Shown here: positions 23,725 to 34,754 of the stretch, one piece after another
How the letters are laid out: every line of letters starts with the position of its first letter
How positions within the stretch are numbered: the first letter of the stretch is position 1
Assembly (NCBI GenBank): GCA_039030395.1
Contig: JBCCEF010000017.1
Coordinates: forward strand, 44,805 to 108,804
Source of the DNA: Acidobacteriota bacterium
GTDB taxonomy: Bacteria > Acidobacteriota > Thermoanaerobaculia > Multivoradales > JBCCEF01
Length of the DNA stretch: 64,000 bases
Direction of reading: 5' to 3'
Made by a program: the position numbers and the translations under genes
Notes under the pieces: generated by a model
What the model was told of the DNA's origin: nothing
Databases searched by the model: none
Seen by the model: only the letters and a program-made list of their open reading frames with translations

Positions 23725-24909
23725 GAAGTCGACCTGCCAGCGGAGGAGAACGAAGTCTGCCTCGCCGACGTTGTCGAGATCCGCATGCACGTAGTTGAGC
23801 ATCATGCGGGTCGCCGGGTTGAGGTACCAGTTCAGGCCCAGGGTGTAGTCGTCGAGCTCGCCACCGGAGATGGCGCCGTCGTTCAGGTCGAGGGACGAGA
23901 TGCGGGCCACGATCTCCCAGGCGCCGGAACCGCTCTGGCTGCCGAAGTGGTTGTTCGGCTTTTGGCGGTCGAAGCTACCGGAGCTGGTCTTGAAGCGCCG
24001 GTGCTCGCCGGTCAGGTAGTAGCCGGCCTGGGCGTACAAACCGCCGAAGGTCGGATCGCCCACGGAAGGCGCGTCGGTATCCGCCGTCACGTACTCACCG
24101 GCGAACCAGAACGGACCGAAGACGCCCGCGACCTCGCCACCGAGGATGGTGGCGCCGTCGGCGGCGAAGTTGCCGGTGTTGACGAAGCGGCTGGACAGGT
24201 GAGCCTCCGGGCGGGACCGGAAGCGCAGAGTGGATTCCGTGTCCTTGACGGTGCCGTAGGCGCCGAGGTGGAGCAGGCGGGCGCCCTTGTCTTCGAAGAT
24301 CGGACGGAAACCGACGCGGCCGGTGAAGTTGATGTTGTCTTCGCCGGTGGATTCGCCGAAGTCGTCCGCGTCGTAGAAGACGCCGACGCCCCAGTTGACC
24401 CTGTCGCCGCTCTTGCCGGAGACGCCCACGCCGGAGTTGCGGCTCGGCGAGAAGGCTTCGATGGGCAGTGAGCGCTCCAGGAAGGCGAGGTAGTTGGAAC
24501 TGGTCGTCTCCTCCAGGCTGAAAGGCTCCTTGAAGTGGCCGAAGGTCACTTTGCCCCAGTCCTGCTTCAGGGCGATCCAAACGTCCTTGAATTCCGCGCC
24601 GCCGACGAAGTCGTACTGCGCTTTGAATTCAACCCGGTCGTAGATGGTGCCGGAGAAGAACAGCCGGGCGCGGCGGAACTCGAAGCCGTCCTCGACGCTG
24701 TCGATCTCATCGTCGGCGTCGGCGAAGGTGTAGTCCGCCATGATCCGGCCGCCGAACTTGAGCTTGTGACCCTTGTCCGGGTTTTCGATCTTGTGGCCGT
24801 TCGACCACTGGGCGACCCAGTCGTCGGCCTGGGCGGCCGGCGCGACGAACAAAAGGCCCACCAGGGCCGCCGTCGCACAGCCTGAGGAACGCAGAATCAG
24901 CGCCTTCAT
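23722..24909 (-). CDS. OprO/OprP-type phosphate-selective porin
   Basis: The ~395-residue product has a signal peptide (GCATAALVGLLFVAPAAQAD). The first strand motif is GHKLKFGGRIMADYTFADAD, followed by the family signatures FEFRRARLFFSGTIYDRVEF and TFGHFKEPFSLEETTSSNYL, which mark the OprO/OprP family of trimeric outer-membrane anion channels. It ends in a Phe (RWQVDF), as outer-membrane barrels do. ATG 24909 is chosen for AAGGAGAGAG just upstream. Its place between phoR and phoU supports phosphate or polyphosphate uptake. Substrate specificity is inferred. Confidence 0.85.
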   Translation of the reverse strand: MKALILRSSGCATAALVGLLFVAPAAQADDWVAQWSNGHKIENPDKGHKLKFGGRIMADYTFADADDEIDSVEDGFEFRRARLFFSGTIYDRVEFKAQYDFVGGAEFKDVWIALKQDWGKVTFGHFKEPFSLEETTSSNYLAFLERSLPIEAFSPSRNSGVGVSGKSGDRVNWGVGVFYDADDFGESTGEDNINFTGRVGFRPIFEDKGARLLHLGAYGTVKDTESTLRFRSRPEAHLSSRFVNTGNFAADGATILGGEVAGVFGPFWFAGEYVTADTDAPSVGDPTFGGLYAQAGYYLTGEHRRFKTSSGSFDRQKPNNHFGSQSGSGAWEIVARISSLDLNDGAISGGELDDYTLGLNWYLNPATRMMLNYVHADLDNVGEADFVLLRWQVDF

Positions 24910-25214
24910 CGGTCTCTCTCCTTGTGCCCTCGTTGAGGTTCCGAAACGATTGAGATGAACCATCACTTGCTGGAGGTTTGTGATTGGATTTTGCACGCTC
25001 TTCGGTCCTTCTCTACCCACCGCTCGCGTGTTCTCGATGCTCGAAAGCCCGTTGCGAAGTGAGAGAACCGGCGTGGTTGGATTGGGTTGTGTACCGCGGC
25101 CCTCGAGCCGGCCGGCCTCGTTGGACAGGTGGACCCTATGGGAGGTCTGCCCACGCTGGCGCGACGGTCGTGTGACACGCCTGTGAAGTCACCGCCGGAA
25201 GGCGTAAAAGGATA
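24910..25214 (-). promoter_or_regulatory. 305-base leader and promoter region of the porin gene
   Basis: There is no coding frame with a recognisable product here. The stretch separates the end of phoR from the porin start and should hold the porin promoter. The strongest candidate for a regulator site is the pair of direct repeats at 25171-25187 (separate entry). No terminator hairpin with a T-run is evident after phoR. Confidence 0.5.
25167..25190 (-). promoter_or_regulatory. Possible Pho box upstream of the porin gene
   Basis: On the minus strand the sequence reads CTTCACA, four bases, TGTCACA: two 7-bp units with an 11-base repeat period. This is the spacing and approximate sequence of PhoB-binding direct repeats (E. 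coli consensus CTGTCAT with 11-bp period). It is about 260 bases upstream of the porin ATG, which is far. With only one pair of units and mismatches to the consensus, this is a weak call. Confidence 0.3.
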
Positions 25215-27014
25215 TCAGGGGGCCGCGATGCCGGAGGAGGGGTCGGAGGAGAATCGCGGCAGGGTGACTCGAAAGGTCGTTCCCACGCCGACCTGGCTGA
25301 CGACGTCGAGGCGCCCCTTGTGACCCTGCACGACGTGTTTGACGATCGCCAGGCCGAGGCCGGTGCCGCCCTCGTCGCGGCTGCGCCCTTTGTCGACCCG
25401 ATAAAAGCGTTCGAAGATTCGCGGCAGGACGGGGTCGGGAATGCCGATGCCGGTGTCCTCGATCTCGATGTGGATTTCCGCTTCCGTCGCCCGGTAGCGC
25501 AGGGTCACCCGGCCGCCGGGCTGGTTGTACTTGATGGCGTTGCCGAGCAGATTGACCAGCACCCGCTCCAGGCTGGCGGCGTCGCCGTCGAACAGCGCGC
25601 TGTCGTGCTCCGAACCGAAGGTGTGCACCGCGAGGGCGATGTCGCGATCCTCGGCGAGGCCGGAGACCACCTCCACGGCGCGATCGACCAGGCTGGCGAG
25701 GAGCACCGGCTTCATCTCGAAGGGTACCTCGACGCTCTCCAGTCGCGACAGCACCAGCAAATCGTCGAGCAACGCCTGCAGGCGGTGGCACTGGTCGAGA
25801 ACCCGATCGAGGAAGTGGGCGGCGGTGGCCGGCTCCTCGAGGGCGCCGTCGCGCAGGGTCTCCGCATAGCCCCGAATGGCGGCCAGCGGCGTCTTGATTT
25901 CGTGCGAGACGTTGGCGACGAAGTCGCGCCTCATGAGGGTCAGGCGGGCCGCCTCGGTGGTGTCTCGGGCGGCCAGCACCAGGCCGCCAGCCTCGGTGTC
26001 GAGGAGGTCCGCCGCCAGGGTGACGGTGCGCGATCTCGGCGGCGGCAGCTCGACCTGCCGAATGCGCGATTTCCCTTCCGCCAAGGCTTCGTCCAAGGTT
26101 TCGGCCACTGCCGGTACCCGGACGACTTCCAGCGGAGCCCGCCCAATGACCTCGTCCGAGGTGCCGAAGATCTCCTGGAAGGCCGGATTGGTGAGGACGA
26201 TGTGGCCGTCGCCGTCCACCACCATCACCCCTTCGGAGGTGCTGGAGAGAATGGCCCGCAGGTGATCCCGCTCGGCAGCCACTGCGGCGATCTGCTCTTT
26301 GACCCTCTCAGCCAACCGGTTCAAGGAGTGGGCCAGGCGGCCTAGGTCATGGCCGGGGGGAGGCTCCAGGCGATGGTCGTAGTGGCCGCGGGCCAGCTCT
26401 TCGGCACCGGCGATCAGGCGTTCGAGGGGGCGGAACAGGTGTCGGCTGAGCCACCATGACAAGACGGCTATCACCAGCAAAGCCGCCGTCGTAGCCAGGG
26501 CGAGAATGCTCAAGAGCCGGGGGCGCATTCCTTCTAGGCGGACGCTCGGTTCGGCGACCCGCAGGGCGTATGCCGGACGATCGCCCGCCGCCGAAACGGC
26601 GAGGGCTACGTAGATGTAGCTTCGGCCGGTGGTATCGCTCTTGCGCACCGACCAACCCCACCCGTCGCGCCAGGCGGCGACCACCTCTGGTCTTCCGGCG
26701 TGGTTGTCCATCATCGAGACTTCCTCGATGGCCCGGGAGCTGTCGGCGAGGACGCGTCCATCCGCTTGCACAACGGTGATTCGGAGCTCGCTCTCGGAGA
26801 TCAGACCCTGGATCCACCGCTGTAGGGCCACCTCGCCCGCTGGAAAACGCTTCTCGACCTCCGGCGCCAGGGTTCGAACGAAGGTGAGCATGCGGTTCGC
26901 ACTGGTTTCGGCCACCAGCTTCGGGAGCAACATCCACATGAGCAGGACGGCCACCAGTCCGGCAGCCAAGGCCGGCCACAGAGGTGCGAGGCGGAGTTTG
27001 TGCGAGAGAGCCAT
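25215..27014 (-). CDS. phoR: Phosphate regulon sensor histidine kinase PhoR-like
   Basis: The 599-residue product has a first membrane helix (LRLAPLWPALAAGLVAVLLM), a periplasmic domain of ~130 residues, a second helix (ILALATTAALLVIAVLSWWL), then HAMP (RHLFRPLERLIAGAEELARG). A PAS domain is next (AILSSTSEGVMVVDGDGHIV), followed by HisKA with the phosphorylated His in FVANVSHEIKTPLAAIRGYA and HATPase boxes (LLGNAIKYNQPGG, IEDTGIGIPDPVLPRIFERF, DEGGTGLGLAIVKH). The HAMP-PAS-HisKA order and the phoB neighbour 90 bases upstream mark it as PhoR. It senses phosphate status, likely via PhoU/PstB. Confidence 0.88.
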   Translation of the reverse strand: MALSHKLRLAPLWPALAAGLVAVLLMWMLLPKLVAETSANRMLTFVRTLAPEVEKRFPAGEVALQRWIQGLISESELRITVVQADGRVLADSSRAIEEVSMMDNHAGRPEVVAAWRDGWGWSVRKSDTTGRSYIYVALAVSAAGDRPAYALRVAEPSVRLEGMRPRLLSILALATTAALLVIAVLSWWLSRHLFRPLERLIAGAEELARGHYDHRLEPPPGHDLGRLAHSLNRLAERVKEQIAAVAAERDHLRAILSSTSEGVMVVDGDGHIVLTNPAFQEIFGTSDEVIGRAPLEVVRVPAVAETLDEALAEGKSRIRQVELPPPRSRTVTLAADLLDTEAGGLVLAARDTTEAARLTLMRRDFVANVSHEIKTPLAAIRGYAETLRDGALEEPATAAHFLDRVLDQCHRLQALLDDLLVLSRLESVEVPFEMKPVLLASLVDRAVEVVSGLAEDRDIALAVHTFGSEHDSALFDGDAASLERVLVNLLGNAIKYNQPGGRVTLRYRATEAEIHIEIEDTGIGIPDPVLPRIFERFYRVDKGRSRDEGGTGLGLAIVKHVVQGHKGRLDVVSQVGVGTTFRVTLPRFSSDPSSGIAAP

Positions 27015-27104
27015 CGGCAGAGTTTCGGAACCACCCCTTGGGGGTGGCGTTCCAGGGATTATGTGCCAGCCTGCAAGATCAGGGGGGGCGAGTCGGAGAA
27101 GATG

Positions 27105-27788
27105 CTACGGGCGGAGGCGGTAGCCCACGCCGATGATGGTTTCAATGCGGTCCGCCTCGGAGCCGAGCTTGCGCCGCAGGCGGCGAATGTGGGTATCGAC
27201 GGTGCGGCTGTCGATGCTCTCCGCGTAGCCCCACACGTCGGACAGCAGACGGCTGCGGGATTGCACCCGGCCGCGCCGCTCCATCAGCAGGCGCAGCAGC
27301 CGGAACTCCGTCGCCGTCAAAGGCACCTCTTCGCCGGCTACGGTCAGTCGGTGAGCGGGGATGTCGAGTACGATCTCGCCGAGGGAGAGGTTCTCCGGCT
27401 CTTCCGGTTCCGGCGCGCCCCGGCGCAGAACCGCCTTCACCCGCAGCACCACCTCGCGGGGACTGAAGGGCTTGGGGATGTAGTCGTCGGCGCCCAGTTC
27501 GAGACCCACGATCCGGTCAATCTCTTCCGCCTTGGCGGTCAACATCACCACCGGAATGCGCTCCGTTTCGGCGCTGCGTTTGAGGATTCGGGTCAAATCG
27601 AGGCCATCGATGCCGGGCAGCATGAGGTCGATCAGCAAAAGATCCGGCGTCGATTTGCGGGCCGCTTCCAGGGCATCGTCGCCGCGCGGCACGACCTCTA
27701 CCTGGAAGCCTTCCTTCTCGAGGTTGTAGCGCAAAACCTCGGCGATGTCCGCGTCGTCTTCGACGACCAGGATTCTTGCCTCGGGCAT
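27105..27788 (-). CDS. phoB: Phosphate regulon response regulator PhoB-like
   Basis: The 227-residue OmpR-family regulator has a receiver domain with the acidic pocket VVEDDAD, phospho-acceptor Asp54 in LLIDLMLPGIDG, Thr/Ala in VVMLTAKAEE, and Lys in YIPKPFSPREV. The C-terminal winged helix is typical (PLTATEFRLLRLLMERRGRV, RTVDTHIRRLRRKLG, IIGVGYRLRP). It precedes phoR on the same strand. Identification as PhoB rather than another OmpR-family member rests on the PhoR-like kinase, porin, phoU and pstB next to it. Confidence 0.87.
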   Translation of the reverse strand: MPEARILVVEDDADIAEVLRYNLEKEGFQVEVVPRGDDALEAARKSTPDLLLIDLMLPGIDGLDLTRILKRSAETERIPVVMLTAKAEEIDRIVGLELGADDYIPKPFSPREVVLRVKAVLRRGAPEPEEPENLSLGEIVLDIPAHRLTVAGEEVPLTATEFRLLRLLMERRGRVQSRSRLLSDVWGYAESIDSRTVDTHIRRLRRKLGSEADRIETIIGVGYRLRP

Positions 27789-27794
27789 GTGATG

Positions 27795-28030
27795 ACCCTA
27801 GCACGGGATTCCACAGAAGCTGTGGATAAGTCTGTGGAAAAAGTGGTGGAAAAGGAGTGGAAAAGTGTTGGTGGAGGTGGTCCGAGCAAGTTGCCCAGAA
27901 ATTTGTGCAACTCACATAAGTGTTGTAAATATTGGGTTTAGTTTATTCTCTGGAAGGCGGGGCGGAAATCCGGCACAACGGTCTGGACTTTTCCACAGGG
28001 AGCGGTGGAAAAGTCCGTGTGAACGAACTG
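27795..28030. other. Candidate replication origin: DnaA-box cluster with AT-rich segment
   Basis: The 463 bases between phoB and the Spy-like gene hold no recognisable gene. They hold one perfect DnaA box, TGTGGATAA (27821-27829), inside the inverted repeat TCCACAG-AAG-CTGTGGA. Related boxes follow: TGTGGAAAA (27833), GGTGGAAAA (27845) and AGTGGAAAA (27856) in head-to-tail array every 11-12 bases, then TTTTCCACA (27989) and GGTGGAAAA (28004). The last two form a 12-bp-arm inverted repeat (27985-28016, arms GGACTTTTCCAC/GTGGAAAAGTCC). Between the two groups (27895-27951) GC falls to about one third, against a GC-rich background. This is the layout of an oriC with a DNA-unwinding element. No dnaA, dnaN, gidA or parA is nearby. 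Confidence 0.5.
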
Positions 28031-28251
28031 TTAAATCCCTGTGACGGAAGCGGTTAGGCGCGGCGAAAAGGGCCACGGGGTGGGCCGCCGCGAAAGATTT
28101 TTCGCCAACCTCCGCAAGGAAACGTCGCTTCAAGAGTTTCTTCCAGCGAGCGGAAGCGGTGGCGCCGCCGGCGCCGCGAGAGCTGAAAGAGCGACCGCAG
28201 CGCCACCGGCTTCACAACCGACGTTGAACCTACACCCGGAGGACAATTCTC

Positions 28252-28782
28252 ATGACTCTGAAGAACCTGACGAAAACCTTGATCCCGACCTTGCTGGCGG
28301 TGCTCCTGTTGGCGCCGGTGGCGTTCGCCAACGGTCCAGCTCCGGAGTCGGATGACGAGCATGCCTTTCACTACGGCGCGATGCGCGGCGAGGCCGGCGA
28401 AGCCGGAGTGCGGGGCCACCGCTTCCTGCGCCGGGCGGCTCGCTACCTGGACCTGACGGAAGAACAGCGGACCGCCATCCGCCAGATCTTCGAAGACGCC
28501 CGCGGCGAAGGCGAACCGATCCGCAGCGAAATGCGCGGCCTGCGCGAGGAACTGAAGACTTTGCTCGACTCCGGCGCCAGCGCCGATGAAGTGGGACAGG
28601 TGGCGATTGCCCTCCATGCGGTGCGCGGCCAGGCGAAGGATCTGCGCGCCGACATCCATGAGCGGGTGAAGGAGCAATTGACGGCCGAGCAGATCGATCG
28701 CCTCGAGGATATGAAAGAGGCGCGCGGCGAGGGGCGGGGCCGCCGCGCCGACCACCGCCGTGGCGGTCTACACGGCCGTTAA
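28252..28782 (+). CDS. Spy/CpxP-like periplasmic LTXXQ protein
   Basis: The 176-residue product has a signal peptide ([18 protein letters not shown]). An all-helical domain with the two LTxxQ motifs of the Spy/CpxP/heavy-metal-resistance superfamily follows: [18 protein letters not shown] and [18 protein letters not shown]. Spy-type proteins are periplasmic chaperones or metal-stress proteins. The tail is Arg/Gly/His-rich and may bind metal. GGAGGA lies before ATG 28252. It is followed by a terminator. Confidence 0.75.
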   Translation: MTLKNLTKTLIPTLLAVLLLAPVAFANGPAPESDDEHAFHYGAMRGEAGEAGVRGHRFLRRAARYLDLTEEQRTAIRQIFEDARGEGEPIRSEMRGLREELKTLLDSGASADEVGQVAIALHAVRGQAKDLRADIHERVKEQLTAEQIDRLEDMKEARGEGRGRRADHRRGGLHGR

Positions 28783-28821
28783 TCGACTGCTGCCAGCGGT
28801 GTCCGCTGTGGTAGTTTGCGC

Positions 28822-28852
28822 GGGCTCTCCTCTTCACGGGGAGAGCCTTTTT
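28822..28852 (+). terminator. Rho-independent terminator after the Spy-like gene
   Basis: The stem GGCTCTCC (28823-28830) pairs with GGAGAGCC (28840-28847) over a 9-base loop and is followed directly by TTTTT (28848-28852). It separates the Spy-like gene from gcvT. Confidence 0.85.
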
Positions 28853-28886
28853 CGCGTTTGAGATTCTGTTCAGGAGGACCACGGCT

Positions 28887-30005
28887 ATGTCCGCAGGGGA
28901 ACCGCAAGAAACGCTCCGCCGAACACCTCTCTTCGAAGCCCACCGCGCGGCCGGCGGCAAGATCGTGCCTTTCGCCGGCTGGGAGATGCCGGTGCAGTAC
29001 CAAGGGGTGATCGACGAGCACCGCGCCGTGCGCACGGCGGCGGGCCTGTTCGATGTGTCGCACATGGGCGAGGTGTCGGTGATAGGTCCGGGAGCCGAGT
29101 CCTTTCTTCAGTGGCTCACGCCGAACGACGTCTCGAAGCTCACCGACGGCCGCGCTCACTACAGCGGTTTGCTGACCGAGCGCGGCACCTATCTCGACGA
29201 TCTTTTGGTCTACCGGCGCGGTGCCGAGAACTATCTGCTGGTGGTCAACGCCGCCAACCGCACGAGCGACTTTGCCCACATTGCCGAGCAGGCGGCCCGT
29301 TTCGACGGGGTGGAGGTCGAGGACCGGTCCGATGCCTATGCCTTGCTGGCGCTTCAGGGACCGCGGTCGGTGGACATCCTGGCGCCCCTCGCCTCCTTCG
29401 ACGTGGCGGCACTGCGGTACTACGGTTTCGCCGAGGGCGCCGTAGCGGACCGACCGGCGCTGATCTCCCGCACCGGGTACACCGGGGAGGACGGCTTCGA
29501 ACTCTACGTCGCGCCGGACGACGCAACGCCGATTTGGGATCGCCTGCTGGCGGACGGTGCGGAACACGGCCTGCAGCCGGCGGGCCTCGGGGCGCGCGAC
29601 ACTCTGCGCCTGGAGGCCGCCATGGCCCTCTACGGTCACGAACTGAACGCGGACACTACGCCCTACGAAGCCGGTCTCGGTTGGGTGGTGAAACTCGACA
29701 AAGGCGACTTCCTCGGCCGTTCGGCGCTGGCCGCCCAGAAGGCCGAAGGGGTCGATCGAAAGCTGGTCGGTTTCGAGGTGGAAGGCAAGGGCATTGCGCG
29801 CGAAGGCCACGGCGTCAAGGTGGGGGAGCGTGCCGTCGGCGAGGTGACCAGCGGCACCTGGAGCCCGACCTTCGAAAAGGCCCTCGGGCTGGCCTACGTG
29901 GAGGCCGGAGAAGCCGAGGTAGGCAAGCAAATCGTGCTCGACGTGCGCGGCCGCGCAGTGGCCGGTCGCCTGGCGGAGATCCCCTTCTACCGGCGCCCCA
30001 AATAG
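28887..30005 (+). CDS. gcvT: Glycine cleavage system T protein (aminomethyltransferase)
   Basis: The 372-residue product begins with [20 protein letters not shown] and [20 protein letters not shown], then [20 protein letters not shown], diagnostic of GcvT. Further folate-binding and OB-domain motifs are [15 protein letters not shown] and [18 protein letters not shown]. It transfers the methylene carbon from the H-protein-bound aminomethyl group to tetrahydrofolate, releasing ammonia. CAGGAGGACC precedes ATG 28887. gcvH and gcvP follow on the same strand. Confidence 0.95.
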   Translation: MSAGEPQETLRRTPLFEAHRAAGGKIVPFAGWEMPVQYQGVIDEHRAVRTAAGLFDVSHMGEVSVIGPGAESFLQWLTPNDVSKLTDGRAHYSGLLTERGTYLDDLLVYRRGAENYLLVVNAANRTSDFAHIAEQAARFDGVEVEDRSDAYALLALQGPRSVDILAPLASFDVAALRYYGFAEGAVADRPALISRTGYTGEDGFELYVAPDDATPIWDRLLADGAEHGLQPAGLGARDTLRLEAAMALYGHELNADTTPYEAGLGWVVKLDKGDFLGRSALAAQKAEGVDRKLVGFEVEGKGIAREGHGVKVGERAVGEVTSGTWSPTFEKALGLAYVEAGEAEVGKQIVLDVRGRAVAGRLAEIPFYRRPK

Positions 30006-30050
30006 GATCGTTTGATTCGCCTTTCGGATGAGATAATGACGATGGCGCCG

Positions 30051-30125
30051 CCGGGAGCCCGGACGCCGGGAGCCCGGATGCCGGGAGCCCGGACGCCGGA
30101 AACCCGGATGCCGGGAGCCCGGCCG
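30051..30125. repeat. Five tandem copies of a 15-bp GC-rich repeat
   Basis: Consensus CCGGGAGCCCGGAYG is repeated five times without gaps (30051, 30066, 30081, 30096, 30111). Only a few changes are seen, mainly the alternating C/T at position 14. Each unit contains the palindrome CCGGGNNCCCGG, so the array can form stacked hairpins. It lies in the 157 bases between gcvT and gcvH. Because 15 is a multiple of 3, a short frame stays open through it, but nothing else suggests translation. Confidence 0.9.
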
Positions 30126-30162
30126 GAGCGCCCCGCCGCAACGTTCCCATGGAGGAAGTATC

Positions 30163-30552
30163 GTGATGTATCCCAGTGAGTACCTGTACAGCCCGGAGCA
30201 CGAATGGCTGAAAGTCGAGGGAGACGAGGCCAAGCTCGGGATCACCGCCTATGCGCAGGAAGAGCTGGGCGAGGTGGTTTTCGTGGAGTTGCCGGCGGTG
30301 GGGTCGCAGATGAAGGCGGGCGATGAGATCGGCACCATCGAGTCCGTCAAAGCGGTCGCCGAGCTGTATACGCCGGTGTCCGGCGAAGTGATCGCGGTGA
30401 ACGACGCGGTCGTCGATGACCCGGAGGTGCTGAACGACGATCCCCACGCCAAGGGCTGGCTGGTCAAGGTCCGCCTGGCCTCGAAGGGTGAGCTCGATTC
30501 GTTGATGAATGCCGAGAAATACGACGCCTTCCTGCAGGACGGAGAGCACTGA
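30163..30552 (+). CDS. gcvH: Glycine cleavage system H protein (lipoyl carrier)
   Basis: The 129-residue product has the lipoyl-domain signature around the modified lysine, [20 protein letters not shown], preceded by [20 protein letters not shown]. It shuttles the aminomethyl group between the P, T and L proteins. GTG 30163 (7 bases after GGAGG) or ATG 30166 may be the start. The gcvP start is 2 bases after the stop. Confidence 0.95.
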   Translation: MMYPSEYLYSPEHEWLKVEGDEAKLGITAYAQEELGEVVFVELPAVGSQMKAGDEIGTIESVKAVAELYTPVSGEVIAVNDAVVDDPEVLNDDPHAKGWLVKVRLASKGELDSLMNAEKYDAFLQDGEH

Positions 30553-30554
30553 CG

Positions 30555-33526
<2,972 letters not shown>

Positions 33527-33530
<4 letters not shown>

Positions 33531-33913
33531 CCCGCATCGAGCAGACCGTCTTTCTGTTGCTGCTGGCCGTTTGGTTGGTGGCGCTGCTCCATCTGTTTGG
33601 ATGGATTCCGCTGGTCGGCACCGTCGATCTGTCGCTCTACGGGCTCTACTCGACGGCGGTGGCGACCGGCTGGGTAGCCGGTAACATCTACGTCCGCCGG
33701 GTGCGCGGCATGGCGCGGGAACTCCGCCGCTGGTTCCTCGCTGCCTACCTGGCCTGCCCGCCGGGGGTGTTGATTCTGCTGCGCTCCCTGGCGCCGCAGG
33801 AAACCCAGGCGGCGGCGCCGCTAGTGCCACTCCTGGTGATGGGCGTGTACTCGATTTTCTTTCTCGTACCGGTGAGCCTGCGGCGCGTAGGCGTCCCTTC
33901 GGAAGAACGATGA
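33527..33913 (+). CDS. Small membrane protein of unknown function
   Basis: The ~128-residue product has four hydrophobic segments ([77 protein letters not shown]). The GTG at 33527 overlaps the gcvP stop and its own stop overlaps larE (ATGA), so it is embedded in a coupled operon. Similar proteins accompany gcvP in related genomes as far as I recall, but I cannot name it. Confidence 0.6.
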
Positions 33914-34749
33914 CTGTTCCTGCTTCAAGAGTTACCGACCTGCTGGTGACCGCCTTCGGCGCTCGCGGTCCGGTGCTGGTGGCGTTTTCCGGTGGAGTGG
34001 ATTCGGCGGTGGTGGCGGCCCTCGCCGAGCGGGCGGCACCGGGCGAAGCCCTGGCCGTGACGGCGGCGGCGGAAACCCTGGCCGGTGCCGAGCTGGACAA
34101 CGCCCGCCGAGTGGCTCGGGAGATCGGCATCCGTCACCGGGTGGTGACCTACAGCGAGCTGGACGAGCCGGAGTTCGTTGCCAACCCGAAGTATCGCTGT
34201 TACGTCTGCCAGGGGATGCGCATGGACACCATGGTGCGCCTCGCCCGGGAGGAGGGCTTCCCGGTGGTCGCCGACGGCACCAACGCTTCGGATCCGGGGC
34301 CTGACCGGCCCGGCCTGGCGGCGATCGAGGAACGCGGCGTGTGGAGTCCGCTGCTCGATCACGGGGTGACCAAGAACGGCGTTCGCCAGCTCGCCCAGGC
34401 GCTGGACCTGTCGGTTTGGGACCGTCCCTCGAACGCCTGTCTGTCGTCGCGCATTCCCCATGGCCAGGTGGTCACCCTCGGCAAGCTGAAGCGCGTCGAG
34501 GCGGCGGAGGAGATCCTCGCCGAGGCGGGTTTCCGGGTGGTGCGGGTGCGCCACGCCGGGCGCTCGGCGCGGGTGGAGGTGGGACGCGACGAATTGGCGA
34601 CCCTCGAAGCCCTTTGGCCGAATCTCGAAAGGCGCCTCCTCGCCATCGGTTTCGAGCAGGCCGTCATCGATCCGGCGGGCTACCGCAGCGGCGGAGCGGA
34701 CGCCGCCGCCGGCTCCGAAGCCGTTCTGGCGGCGACCGCCGAGGGCTGA
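33910..34749 (+). CDS. larE: LarE-type ATP-dependent sulfur transferase (nickel-pincer cofactor biosynthesis), three-cysteine type
   Basis: The 279-residue PP-loop ATPase has SGGVDS at residues 27-32. It carries CYVC (Cys97 and Cys100) and a cysteine in NACLSSRIPHG (Cys177), the position equivalent to the sacrificial Cys176 of Lactobacillus plantarum LarE. Three cysteines in this arrangement are those reported to hold a [4Fe-4S] cluster for catalytic sulfur transfer in Thermotoga-type LarE. It adds sulfur to the pyridinium dicarboxylate precursor of the nickel-pincer cofactor. larB follows 5 bases downstream; larC and a lactate racemase are not in the window. Confidence 0.9.
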   Translation: MTVPASRVTDLLVTAFGARGPVLVAFSGGVDSAVVAALAERAAPGEALAVTAAAETLAGAELDNARRVAREIGIRHRVVTYSELDEPEFVANPKYRCYVCQGMRMDTMVRLAREEGFPVVADGTNASDPGPDRPGLAAIEERGVWSPLLDHGVTKNGVRQLAQALDLSVWDRPSNACLSSRIPHGQVVTLGKLKRVEAAEEILAEAGFRVVRVRHAGRSARVEVGRDELATLEALWPNLERRLLAIGFEQAVIDPAGYRSGGADAAAGSEAVLAATAEG

Positions 34750-34754
34750 CCGCG

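Noticed and set aside
28783-28886. A glycine riboswitch before gcvT
   Set aside because: The gap is only 104 bases and is mostly the terminator of the previous gene. I saw no aptamer core; gcv regulation by riboswitch is not supported here.
30036-30165. A short open frame running through the 15-bp repeat array between gcvT and gcvH
   Set aside because: It stays open only because 15 is a multiple of 3; there is no ribosome-binding site of note and the peptide is pure repeat.
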